Of a DNA stretch of 64,000 bases, positions 57,135 to 64,000 are shown in pieces. Position numbers and translations under genes: made by a program. The notes under the pieces were generated by a model, which saw nothing but the letters and a program-made list of their open reading frames with translations, had not been told where the DNA came from and made no database searches. The stretch comes from BRH-c25 sp012519325 (GTDB lineage Bacteria; Bacillota; Clostridia; Lutisporales; Lutisporaceae): contig JBMNHZ010000009.1 of the NCBI GenBank assembly GCA_050950645.1, positions 310,001 to 374,000 on the forward strand, in the 5' to 3' direction. Within the stretch, counting starts at the first letter, position 1. Each line of letters opens with the position of its first letter.

Positions 57135-57476
57135 ATGGCAAATGTGAAGAAAGTTAAGAAATTGAACGTAAGAAAAGGAGATACGGTAGTGGTAATCTCC
57201 GGCAAGGATAAAGGCAAAAAAGCCAAGGTGCTTATAGCTTTACCACAGGATGACAAAGTGATTGTTGAAGGTGTTAACATAAGCATAAAGCATAAGAAGC
57301 CCGGTAAGAACATGCAGCAGGGTGGAATAATACGTCAGGAATCACCCATATTCAGTTCCAAGGTTATGCTTTGGTGCGATAAGTGCAAAAAAGGCGTAAG
57401 GTTGGGGCACAGAATACTGGATGACAAGTCAAAAGTCAGATATTGTAAAAGCTGCGGCGAAGTGTTAGATAAATAG
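57135..57476 (+). CDS. rplX: 50S ribosomal protein L24
   Basis: A 113-residue L24 with a KOW motif (VRKGDTVVVISGKDKGKKAKV, in parts) and a C-terminal C-x2-C...C-x2-C pair (CDKCKKGVRLG and CKSCGEVL) that may bind zinc, as in many Clostridia. L24 begins 50S assembly at the 5' domain of 23S rRNA. Preceded by GGGAGGTG. Confidence 0.96.
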   Translation: MANVKKVKKLNVRKGDTVVVISGKDKGKKAKVLIALPQDDKVIVEGVNISIKHKKPGKNMQQGGIIRQESPIFSSKVMLWCDKCKKGVRLGHRILDDKSKVRYCKSCGEVLDK

Positions 57477-57499
57477 TCTCTGAAGGGAGGTAAGAAGAA

Positions 57500-58039
57500 A
57501 TGGCCAGACTAAAAGAGAAATACCAGAACGAAGTAGCTCCTGCAATGATGCAGAAGTTTCAATATAAAAGCGTGATGGAAATACCAAGACTTGAGAAGGT
57601 AGTTATTAACATGGGTTTGGGAGATACTAAGGACAATGCCAAAGGCCTTGATTCAGCAGTATCGGAACTTGGAATAATAGCAGGGCAAAAGCCCGTTATA
57701 ACAAAAGCAAAAAAGTCAGTAGCGGCATTTAAGGTAAGACAGGGAATGTCTGTTGGTGCTAAGGTTACTCTTCGCGGTAATAAAATGTATGAATTCCTTG
57801 ATAAATTATTCAACATAGCTCTTCCGAGAGTTAGAGACTTCAGGGGTGTATCAGTTAATTCCTTTGACGGAAGAGGCAATTACTCTCTTGGAATCAAAGA
57901 ACAGCTCATATTCCCTGAGATTGAGTATGATAAGATTGATAAAATAAGAGGTATGGATATAATTTTCGTAACCACAGCCGAGACTGATGAGGAAGCAAGA
58001 GAACTCTTGAGACTCCTTGGAATGCCTTATGCAAGCTAA
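57500..58039 (+). CDS. rplE: 50S ribosomal protein L5
   Basis: A 179-residue L5 with IPRLEKVVINMGLGDTKDNA, AGQKPVITKAKKSVAAFKVRQG (in parts), FNIALPRVRDFRGVSVNSFDGRGNY (in parts) and GMDIIFVTTAETDEEARELL. It binds 5S rRNA in the central protuberance. GGGAGG lies 8 nt before ATG. Confidence 0.97.
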   Translation: MARLKEKYQNEVAPAMMQKFQYKSVMEIPRLEKVVINMGLGDTKDNAKGLDSAVSELGIIAGQKPVITKAKKSVAAFKVRQGMSVGAKVTLRGNKMYEFLDKLFNIALPRVRDFRGVSVNSFDGRGNYSLGIKEQLIFPEIEYDKIDKIRGMDIIFVTTAETDEEARELLRLLGMPYAS

Positions 58040-58068
58040 TGCAGAAATTTTGCGAAGGAGGTTAAATT

Positions 58069-58254
58069 GTGGCTAAAAAATCAATGATACTAAAGCAGCA
58101 AAGAGCAGCAAAGTATAAGACCAGAGCTTATAGCAGGTGCAAAATTTGCGGAAGGCCTCATGCATACTTGAGGAAGTTTGGCATCTGCCGTATTTGCTTC
58201 AGAGAATTAGCATATAAAGGGCAAATACCAGGTGTTAGAAAGGCCAGCTGGTAA
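58069..58254 (+). CDS. rpsN: 30S ribosomal protein S14, zinc-binding type Z
   Basis: A 61-residue S14 with zinc ligands C-x2-C (CKICGRPHAYLRKFG) and C-x2-C (CRICFREL). The short zinc form distinguishes it from the roughly 100-residue zinc-free S14 of E. coli and of zinc-starved Bacillus. GTG 58069 follows GAAGGAGG. Confidence 0.96.
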   Translation: MAKKSMILKQQRAAKYKTRAYSRCKICGRPHAYLRKFGICRICFRELAYKGQIPGVRKASW

Positions 58255-58275
58255 TTTCGGAAGTCGGAAGCAGGA

Positions 58276-58409
58276 TGCCCAAGACGGGCAAGACAGGCGG
58301 AAGAAGTGTATATAAAGAAAGAAGTAAGAAGTTTTATGGTAGAGTTCAGGAGAGGTTTCTGATCTCGGACCTCAGAAAGATGACATCTGAAAAAGGGAGG
58401 TTAAGATTA
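58276..58409 (+). promoter_or_regulatory. Long spacer with hairpins before rpsH
   Basis: The 155-nt gap between rpsN and rpsH is far longer than others in this operon (mostly below 35 nt). It contains TGCCC/GGGCA (58276-58290) and GAGGT/ACCTC near 58352-58374. The rpsH frame is open through most of it. S8 represses spc operons in other bacteria at a leader site near L5; whether this spacer plays that part is inference. Confidence 0.35.
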
Positions 58410-58808
58410 ATGGTTACAACTGATCCAATTGCTGATATGCTAACCAGAATCAGGAATGCCAATACAGTAAAGCACGACACTGTTGATATTCCTGCATCCA
58501 ATGTGAAAAAAGCTATTGCACAGATCCTGCTTGATGAAGGATATATAAATGGTTATGAGATAATCGAAGATGGAAGCACAAGCACAATCAAAATCAGTCT
58601 CAAATATGGATCGAACAAGCAAAAGGTAATAACAGGCTTAAAAAGGATTAGCAAACCAGGGCTTAGAGTATATGCAAAGAATGAAGATATACCAAAGGTA
58701 CTTGGAGGACTAGGCATAGCAATTATTTCAACATCCAAGGGAATAATGACCGACAAGAATGCGAGACTCCAGGGTGTCGGCGGAGAAGTGCTTTGTTATG
58801 TTTGGTAG
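58410..58808 (+). CDS. rpsH: 30S ribosomal protein S8
   Basis: A 132-residue S8 with TDPIADMLTRIRNANTVKHDTV (in parts), LKRISKPGLRVYAKNEDIPKVLGGLGIAI (in parts) and GVGGEVLCYVW. S8 organises the 16S central domain. ATG 58410 is 9 nt after GGGAGG; upstream in-frame codons encode nothing like S8 and are not counted. Confidence 0.96.
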   Translation: MVTTDPIADMLTRIRNANTVKHDTVDIPASNVKKAIAQILLDEGYINGYEIIEDGSTSTIKISLKYGSNKQKVITGLKRISKPGLRVYAKNEDIPKVLGGLGIAIISTSKGIMTDKNARLQGVGGEVLCYVW

Positions 58809-58835
58809 TATTTTACGTATAGAGGAGGTGCAAGC

Positions 58836-59375
58836 ATGTCACGTATAGGGAAGTTGCCTATCGAGATTCCTCAGGGAGTTGAGGTAAAAATAGCTGATGA
58901 CAATACGGTTTCAGTTAAGGGGCCAAAAGGTCAGCTTGTAAAAAAGATGAATGAAGATATGAAGATAGCTATAGAGGACGGTAAGGTAATAGTAACAAGG
59001 CCGACCGACCAAAAAATGCACAGGGCACTCCACGGACTTACCAGATCACTTTTAAACAATATGGTTGAAGGTGTTTCAAAGGGATTCGAAAGAGTACTGG
59101 AAATAAACGGTGTGGGATACAGAGCAGCCAAGTCAGGCAAGAAGCTTACACTTACAGTAGGCTACTCACATCCGATAGAAATGGATGACCCGGAAGGCAT
59201 AACAACGGAAGTACCGGCTCCAAACAAAGTAATTGTAAAGGGTGCGGACAAGGAAAAGGTTGGAACACATGCTGCCAACATCAGAGCGGTAAGAGAACCC
59301 GAACCGTATCTGGGAAAAGGCATCAAGTACTCTGATGAAGTAATCAGGCGTAAAGAAGGCAAAGCCGGTAAGTAA
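58836..59375 (+). CDS. rplF: 50S ribosomal protein L6
   Basis: A 179-residue L6, made of two related domains: MSRIGKLPIEIPQGVEVKI (in parts), RALHGLTRSLLNNMVEGVSKGF (in parts), then GVGYRAAKSGKKLTLTVGYSHP (in parts) and VREPEPYLGKGIKYSDEVIRRKEGK (in parts). It sits near the sarcin-ricin loop. GAGGAGGTG precedes the ATG. Confidence 0.97.
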   Translation: MSRIGKLPIEIPQGVEVKIADDNTVSVKGPKGQLVKKMNEDMKIAIEDGKVIVTRPTDQKMHRALHGLTRSLLNNMVEGVSKGFERVLEINGVGYRAAKSGKKLTLTVGYSHPIEMDDPEGITTEVPAPNKVIVKGADKEKVGTHAANIRAVREPEPYLGKGIKYSDEVIRRKEGKAGK

Positions 59376-59399
59376 TAAATAGCAAAGGGGTGACAAAGG

Positions 59400-59768
59400 G
59401 TGATAACTAAAGTTAGTAAAAACAGCGCAAGGAAGAAAAGGCATTTAAGAATGAGAAAGAAGGTTGCTGGTACAACAGAGAGGCCAAGATTAAATGTTTA
59501 CAGAAGCCTTAACAATATATATGCACAGATAATTGACGACACAAAGGGTGTTACTTTAGTATCAGCCTCAACTCTGGATAAAGAGTTAAAGGATAATCCA
59601 GGTCATGGCGGGAACAAGGATTCGGCTAAGGCTGTCGGTACTTTGATAGCAAAGAAAGCTTTGGATGCCGGAATTAAACAGGTTGTTTTCGACAGAGGCG
59701 GATATATATATCACGGCAGAGTCAAGGAACTGGCTGAGGCAGCCAGGGAAGCCGGATTGGAATTCTAG
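59400..59768 (+). CDS. rplR: 50S ribosomal protein L18
   Basis: A 122-residue L18 with KKRHLRMRKKVAGTTERPRLNVYRS (in parts), IYAQIIDDTKGVTLVSAST and FDRGGYIYHGRVKELAEAAREAGL (in parts). It binds 5S rRNA with L5. The start is GTG at 59400, with a modest AAAGG ribosome site. Confidence 0.96.
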   Translation: MITKVSKNSARKKRHLRMRKKVAGTTERPRLNVYRSLNNIYAQIIDDTKGVTLVSASTLDKELKDNPGHGGNKDSAKAVGTLIAKKALDAGIKQVVFDRGGYIYHGRVKELAEAAREAGLEF

Positions 59769-59786
59769 GAAAAGGGAGGGAAATAG

Positions 59787-60287
59787 ATGCAGCCAATAGA
59801 TGCAAGTAAACTTGACCTTAAGGAAAAGGTTGTTGCTATAAATAGAGTTGCGAAGGTTGTCAAAGGCGGCAGGAACTTCAGATTCACTGCAATAGTAGTA
59901 GTTGGAGACATGAACGGCTATGTTGGAGTTGGCACAGGAAAATCCGTGGAAATTCCTGAAGCAATAAGAAAAGGTATTGAGAATGCCAAGAAGAATATGA
60001 TAAGCGTACCAATAATCGGCACTACAATACCCCATGAGGTTATTGGAGTTTCCGGTGCAGGCAGAGTGCTTCTCATGCCGGCAAAAGAAGGAACAGGAGT
60101 TATAGCCGGAGGTCCTGCTCGTGCAGTTCTTGAGCTGGCAGGTATAAAGGATATAAGAACGAAATCCTTGAGATCAAATAATCCAAGAAATGTGGTAAAT
60201 GCTACAATAACAGGACTTGCTTCATTAAAAACAGTTGAAGATGTGGCAAAGTTAAGAGGCAAAACGGTTGAAGAGATATTAGGCTAG
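59787..60287 (+). CDS. rpsE: 30S ribosomal protein S5
   Basis: A 166-residue S5 with LKEKVVAINRVAKVVKGGRNF (in parts), GDMNGYVGVGTGKSVEIPEAIRKG (in parts), GAGRVLLMPAKEGTGVIAGGPARAV (in parts) and KSLRSNNPRNVVNATI. It acts at the mRNA entry site and in fidelity. ATG follows AAGGGAGGG. Confidence 0.97.
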   Translation: MQPIDASKLDLKEKVVAINRVAKVVKGGRNFRFTAIVVVGDMNGYVGVGTGKSVEIPEAIRKGIENAKKNMISVPIIGTTIPHEVIGVSGAGRVLLMPAKEGTGVIAGGPARAVLELAGIKDIRTKSLRSNNPRNVVNATITGLASLKTVEDVAKLRGKTVEEILG

Positions 60288-60299
60288 GAGGGAAGTACC

Positions 60300-60479
60300 T
60301 TGGCTAAACTTAAAGTCAAACTCGTAAAGAGTGTAATCGGTAGTAAAGATGACCAGATAGCTACGGTAAAGGCTCTGGGACTCAGGAAAATAAACAGTGA
60401 AGTTGAACACAATGATACACCTCAGATAAGAGGTATGATTCAGAAGGTTATACATTTGGTAGAAGTAAAGGAAATGTAA
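60300..60479 (+). CDS. rpmD: 50S ribosomal protein L30
   Basis: A short 59-residue gene: MAKLKVKLVKSVIGSKDDQI, then TVKALGLRKINSEVEHNDT and IRGMIQKVIHLVEVKEM. Length and motifs are those of bacterial L30. The start is TTG at 60300, 6 nt after GGAGGGAAG. It lies in its expected place between rpsE and rplO. Confidence 0.95.
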   Translation: MAKLKVKLVKSVIGSKDDQIATVKALGLRKINSEVEHNDTPQIRGMIQKVIHLVEVKEM

Positions 60480-60495
60480 TCAAGGAGGTGTAAAT

Positions 60496-60936
60496 ATGAA
60501 ATTACACGAGCTTAAACCTGCAGAAGGTACAACAAAGCCGAAGAAAAGGCTTGGCAGAGGTACGGCAACCGGTCAGGGCAAAACAGCAGGCAGAGGCCAA
60601 AAAGGACAGAAATCCAGGTCCGGCGGAAATGTCAGGATTGGCTTTGAAGGCGGACAGATGCCTTTGTATAGAAGACTGCCAAAGATTGGGTTTACTAATG
60701 TATTCAGAAAAGAATATGCTATTGTTAACCTCAGTGACCTTGAAAGATTCGATAACGGAACAATTGTAAATCCGGAGGTATTAAAAGAAGCAGGATTGGT
60801 AAAAGCTATGCTTGCCGGTGTTAAAATACTTGGCAACGGTGAACTTACAAAAAATCTGACTGTTCAGGCACATAAATTCAGCAAGACGGCTGCAGAAAAA
60901 ATTGCAGCAGCAGGAGGAAAGGTAGAGGTGATATAG
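60496..60936 (+). CDS. rplO: 50S ribosomal protein L15
   Basis: A 146-residue L15 with LKPAEGTTKPKKRLGRGTATGQGKTAGRGQKGQKSRSGG (in parts), the flexible basic N-terminus, then FEGGQMPLYRRLPKIGFTN and the C-terminal TVQAHKFSKTAAEKIAAAGG. It is preceded by AAGGAGGTG. The stop is 1 nt before the secY GTG. Confidence 0.97.
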   Translation: MKLHELKPAEGTTKPKKRLGRGTATGQGKTAGRGQKGQKSRSGGNVRIGFEGGQMPLYRRLPKIGFTNVFRKEYAIVNLSDLERFDNGTIVNPEVLKEAGLVKAMLAGVKILGNGELTKNLTVQAHKFSKTAAEKIAAAGGKVEVI

Positions 60937-60937
60937 G

Positions 60938-62194
60938 GTGTTAAATACATTAAGAAATGCTTGGAGGATTCCTGATCTGAGACAAAAAATGCTTTTCACA
61001 TTCGCAATGCTTGTAATATTCAGACTGGGAAGTTTCATTCCTGTACCTGGTATGGACACCAAAGCTTTGTCACAGCTTATTCAGGGCGGCGGTTTGCTCG
61101 GGTTTTTCAACACTCTTTCAGGTGGAGCATTTGATAACTTTGCAATATTCGCAATGAGCATAACACCTTATATTAATTCATCAATTATCATGCAACTTCT
61201 AACAATTGCAATTCCAAGCCTTGAAGCCCTGGCGAAGGAAGGGGAGGAAGGCAGAAGGAAAATAGCACAGTATACAAGATATGGTACTGTCATCCTGGGA
61301 CTTATCCAGGCAATAGCCTTATCTTATGGACTCAGGGGATATCTTTTGAGAAAAGATACCGCATCTATAGTTTTGGTGGCACTTTCACTTACAGCCGGAA
61401 CAGCCTTCCTGATGTGGTTAGGTGAGCAGATTAATGAAAAAGGCATTGGAAACGGCATATCTCTTATAATCTTTGCCGGTATAATCTCAAGAGTGCCCGG
61501 CGGAGTTCTGAAAATTTATGAGCTTTACAAGGTTAAATCAACCAATCTTATTGAGATAGCCTTCTTTCTGATATTTGCCGTATTTATAATAATGGCTGTC
61601 ATATATATTCAGGAAGGGGAAAGAAGAATACCGGTGCAGTATGCAAAAAGAGTTGTCGGCAGAAGGATGTATGGAGGACAGAGCACTCATATTCCGCTGA
61701 AGGTTAATCAAGCCGGCGTTATACCGGTAATATTTGCAATGTCATTGCTAGGATTCCCCGGAACAATTGCACAATTCTTTCCGAATTCTGCAGCATACAG
61801 ATTCTTTAACAAATATTTGAACTGGGGCTCCTGGATTCATGGTATACTATATGCATTATTGATCATTGGATTCACATACTTCTATACGGCAGTTACATTC
61901 AATCCTATAGAGGTTTCCAACAATATCAAGAAGTATGGCGGATTCATACCTGGAATCAGGCCGGGAAAACCAACTTCGGATTTTATAACTAAATCATTGA
62001 ACAGAATAACTCTGGTGGGCGCATTTTTCCTTGCTGCTATAGCTATAATTCCGATATTCCTTATGAACTTTACCGGTATCAAGGTATATTTCGGAAGCAC
62101 CTCACTGCTCATAGTCGTCGGTGTTGCAATGGACTTTGTAAAGCAGGTGGAAGCGCAGATGGTGATGAGAAATTATCAGGGTTTCTTGAAATAA
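60938..62194 (+). CDS. secY: Preprotein translocase subunit SecY
   Basis: The 418-residue protein has ten membrane spans. Landmarks are LVIFRLGSFIPVPGMD, SGGAFDNFAIFAMSITPYINSSIIMQLL (in parts, the plug and lateral gate region), GEQINEKGIGNGISLIIFAGI (in parts), QEGERRIPVQYAKRVVGRRMYGG (in parts) and QVEAQMVMRNYQGFLK at the end. It forms the SecYEG channel with SecE (14395). The start is GTG; AGGAGG lies in the end of rplO. Confidence 0.97.
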   Translation: MLNTLRNAWRIPDLRQKMLFTFAMLVIFRLGSFIPVPGMDTKALSQLIQGGGLLGFFNTLSGGAFDNFAIFAMSITPYINSSIIMQLLTIAIPSLEALAKEGEEGRRKIAQYTRYGTVILGLIQAIALSYGLRGYLLRKDTASIVLVALSLTAGTAFLMWLGEQINEKGIGNGISLIIFAGIISRVPGGVLKIYELYKVKSTNLIEIAFFLIFAVFIIMAVIYIQEGERRIPVQYAKRVVGRRMYGGQSTHIPLKVNQAGVIPVIFAMSLLGFPGTIAQFFPNSAAYRFFNKYLNWGSWIHGILYALLIIGFTYFYTAVTFNPIEVSNNIKKYGGFIPGIRPGKPTSDFITKSLNRITLVGAFFLAAIAIIPIFLMNFTGIKVYFGSTSLLIVVGVAMDFVKQVEAQMVMRNYQGFLK

Positions 62195-62208
62195 ATAGAG
62201 AAAAGAAA

Positions 62209-62232
62209 CGTTGTGCGATATTTCGCACAACG
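62209..62232 (+). promoter_or_regulatory. Hairpin between secY and adk
   Basis: CGTTGTGCGA and TCGCACAACG are exact complements around four bases. There is no T-run, so it is not a standard terminator. It may be a processing site or pause that sets the ratio of secY to adk mRNA. Confidence 0.55.
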
Positions 62233-62251
62233 CCGGATTGGAGAGGTAAGA

Positions 62252-62902
62252 ATGAGGATAGTACTGTTGGGTGCACCTGGATCCGGCAAAGGTACCCAGG
62301 CCAGTTGTATTGAAAAGGAGTTTGGAATACCGCACATATCCACCGGGGATATTTTTAGAGATAATATCAGCAGAAACACGACCATAGGAGCAGAAGCAAA
62401 GAAGTTCATTGACAGAGGCTTATTGGTTCCTGACAGTCTGACTGTCAGCATAGTTGAGAACAGGCTTCTGGAAGATGATTGTAAAGAGGGCTTTCTTTTG
62501 GATGGTTTTCCGAGGAATATTGCTCAGGCTGAAGCTCTTGACAAGGACCTTGAGAAAATGGGAAAGAAGCTTAACGCAGTTGTGAACCTGAAAGTATCTG
62601 CCGAAACAATTATTGAAAGAATGTCCGGCAGGAGAATATGCAGTGATTGCGGAGAAAGCTATAATTTATGTTTTTTGAAACCCTCAGTGGATGGAATTTG
62701 TGACAAGTGCGGGGGGAAGCTTTATATCAGAGAAGATGATAAGCCCGAAACAGTCATGAACCGTTTGAATGTATATAAAAATCAGACATTTCCCCTTATA
62801 GATTATTACAATGGAAAAGGTATTCTGATTGCTGTAAATGGTGAGCAATCTGCCGATAAAGTATATAAGGATATCTGTGAGGCATTGGAGAGATTTAAAT
62901 GA
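62252..62902 (+). CDS. adk: Adenylate kinase (zinc-lid type)
   Basis: The 216-residue protein catalyses ATP + AMP to 2 ADP. P-loop GAPGSGKGTQA (7-17), AMP site HISTGDIFRDN, DGFPRN and a LID with four cysteines (CSDCG and CDKCGG) that bind zinc, as in Gram-positive enzymes. ATG 62252 follows GAGAGGTAAG. Its stop overlaps the map ATG by 4 nt. Confidence 0.97.
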   Translation: MRIVLLGAPGSGKGTQASCIEKEFGIPHISTGDIFRDNISRNTTIGAEAKKFIDRGLLVPDSLTVSIVENRLLEDDCKEGFLLDGFPRNIAQAEALDKDLEKMGKKLNAVVNLKVSAETIIERMSGRRICSDCGESYNLCFLKPSVDGICDKCGGKLYIREDDKPETVMNRLNVYKNQTFPLIDYYNGKGILIAVNGEQSADKVYKDICEALERFK

Positions 62903-63645
62903 TCAGTATAAAATCTCCCAGAGAAATTGAGCTGATGCGCATCGCAGGCAGAATAGTTGCTGAAACCCATGAACTGTTGAGAGAGGCAATCAGACCGGGT
63001 ATTACTACATTGGAGCTTGACGCAATTGCAGAAGCCTATATAAGAAAAAGAGGAGCAATACCTGCATTCAAAGATTATAACGGATTTCCTGCTAGCATAT
63101 GTTCATCAATAAATGAGCAGGTCGTACACGGAATACCGGGACCTATAGCGTTAAAGGACGGAGATATAATAGGCATCGATATCGGAGCCGTATATGAAGG
63201 ATATTTTGGGGATGCAGCCAGGTCTTACGGGATAGGGAATATTGATAAAGAAACGGAAAGGCTTTTAAAGGTAACCGAAGAGAGCTTTTTCAAGGGAATT
63301 GAATATGCTCTGCCTGGTAACAGATTGTCTGATATTTCCCATAGTATACAAAAATATGTGGAATCAAACGGGTTTTCTGTAGTGAGGGATTTTGTCGGGC
63401 ATGGAATAGGAAGAAACATGCATGAAGACCCGCAGATACCTAATTACGGGCCGCCTCACAAAGGACCCAGACTAGTGGCCGGTATGACACTTGCAATTGA
63501 GCCTATGGTAAACCAGGGCCGGCATGAAGTAAAGATCCAAAAAGACGGTTGGACAGTAGTAACGGCTGACGGAAAACCATCGGCCCACTACGAGAATACG
63601 ATTGTCATTACAAATGGCAAACCCGAAATACTGACGCTTTTGTAG
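62899..63645 (+). CDS. map: Methionine aminopeptidase type I
   Basis: The 248-residue enzyme removes the initiator Met. The metal ligands lie in GIDIGAVYEGYFGDAARSYGIG (two Asp, in parts), VGHGIGRNMHEDP (His), AIEPMVNQG (Glu) and HYENTIVIT (Glu), and the substrate-site His is in CSSINEQVVHGIPG. It overlaps adk in ATGA, so the pair is coupled. The order secY-adk-map is standard for Firmicutes. Confidence 0.97.
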   Translation: MISIKSPREIELMRIAGRIVAETHELLREAIRPGITTLELDAIAEAYIRKRGAIPAFKDYNGFPASICSSINEQVVHGIPGPIALKDGDIIGIDIGAVYEGYFGDAARSYGIGNIDKETERLLKVTEESFFKGIEYALPGNRLSDISHSIQKYVESNGFSVVRDFVGHGIGRNMHEDPQIPNYGPPHKGPRLVAGMTLAIEPMVNQGRHEVKIQKDGWTVVTADGKPSAHYENTIVITNGKPEILTLL

Positions 63646-63664
63646 CACATCGGAAGGTGAATAT

Positions 63665-63928
63665 ATGCAGGATATAAGTTTGGGACAGATAGTAATATCA
63701 ACTGCAGGACGGGATAAAGGCCGCAAATTCGTTGTTTTATGTATAATTGATGAAAAGTATGTCTATATTTCTGATGGGGACATAAGAAAAGCAGAGAAGC
63801 CTAAACTGAAGAAAATTAAGCATCTTAAAAAGCTGAATCATGTTGCCGAGGATATTAAAGACAAACTGGAATCTTGTGAAAAACTCAGTAACAGCGAGAT
63901 CAGGAAACTGTTAAAATCTATTGATTGA
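63665..63928 (+). CDS. KOW-domain RNA-binding protein (L14e-like)
   Basis: An 87-residue protein with an N-terminal KOW motif (LGQIVISTAGRDKGRKFVVL, in parts) and a Lys-rich C-terminal helix region. Proteins of this type, often called L14e/L6e/L27e-like, lie between map and infA in Clostridia. The role is unknown, but RNA or ribosome binding is likely. ATG is preceded by GGAAGGTG. Confidence 0.88.
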   Translation: MQDISLGQIVISTAGRDKGRKFVVLCIIDEKYVYISDGDIRKAEKPKLKKIKHLKKLNHVAEDIKDKLESCEKLSNSEIRKLLKSID

Positions 63929-63956
63929 TATCGGGAACGGGAGGTTTGATTACCTT

Positions 63957-64000
63957 ATGTCAAAACAGGATGTAATAGAGGTAGAAGGAAAAGTCGTTGA
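63957..64000 (+). CDS. infA: Translation initiation factor IF-1, N-terminal fragment
   Basis: The first 14 codons read MSKQDVIEVEGKVV, the usual start of bacterial IF-1, and then the window ends. GGGAGG lies 12 nt before the ATG. IF-1 binds the 30S A site during initiation. Location after the KOW gene is as expected. Confidence 0.9.
   Translation, partial: MSKQDVIEVEGKVV

Noticed and set aside
1..64000. CRISPR arrays, prophage genes, rRNA operon, replication origin
   Set aside because: No regularly spaced repeats, no phage structural or integrase genes, no rRNA segments and no DnaA-box cluster were seen.

Overview
The window is chromosomal DNA from a low-to-moderate G+C, spore-forming member of the class Clostridia. 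The evidence is sporulation sigma factor SigH, ThyX instead of ThyA, a Mini-III RNase, a zinc-type S14, the L10 leader and the clostridial order adk-map-KOW protein-infA. I cannot name the species. A relative of the cellulolytic clostridia is only a guess.

Layout. (1) 1-4.8 kb, + strand: the end of cysS, then rmuC, mrnC, thyX, rlmB and sigH. (2) 4.8-10.2 kb, - strand: a MutS2-like ATPase without an Smr domain, a region of strong RNA structure (candidate small RNA plus tandem terminators), a class I aminotransferase, panB, and an IclR-type regulator broken by a frameshift. (3) 10.3-12.0 kb: an insertion sequence with a frameshifted transposase, a very large hairpin and long flanking direct repeats. 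(4) 12.2-17.6 kb, + strand: tRNA-Tyr, tRNA-Gly and tRNA-Thr, then tuf, rpmG, secE, nusG, rplK, rplA, the L10 leader, rplJ and rplL. (5) 17.6-38.5 kb: about 21 kb of accessory DNA between rplL and rpoB. It holds a richer-G+C module (Na+/solute symporter, divergent AraC regulator, Fe-S flavin enoate reductase, histidine ammonia-lyase-like enzyme). It continues with a complete Gram-positive Tad/Flp pilus locus ending in an FHA protein and a Ser/Thr kinase. An IS30 element and a truncated ISLre2/UPF0236 transposase close the block. (6) 38.5-64 kb, + strand: rpoB, rpoC, an L7Ae-like gene, rpsL, rpsG, fusA, a second identical tuf, then the S10-spc superoperon from rpsJ through rplO, secY, adk, map, a KOW-domain gene and the first codons of infA.

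How the parts work together. Regions 4 and 6 are the translation and transcription core. The operon usually written rplJL-rpoBC is split here: a strong terminator follows rplL, and rpoB has its own promoter and leader. The inserted metabolic module reads as import of an amino acid or enoate, deamination to an alpha,beta-unsaturated acid, and reduction of that acid with NAD(P)H. The lyase keeps histidine-lyase active-site residues, so histidine to urocanate to imidazole propionate is the specific hypothesis offered. The Tad locus encodes two prepilin peptidases, a TadZ-like ATPase, the TadA motor, TadB/TadC, a Flp pilin and three TadE/G-like proteins. The attached FHA/kinase pair suggests phospho-control of pilus assembly.

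The most distinctive items are the enoate reductase/ammonia-lyase module, the size of the rplL-rpoB insertion, the structured RNA upstream of the mutS2-like gene, the hairpin between Shine-Dalgarno and start codon of nusG, and the 180-nt hairpin inside the first insertion sequence.
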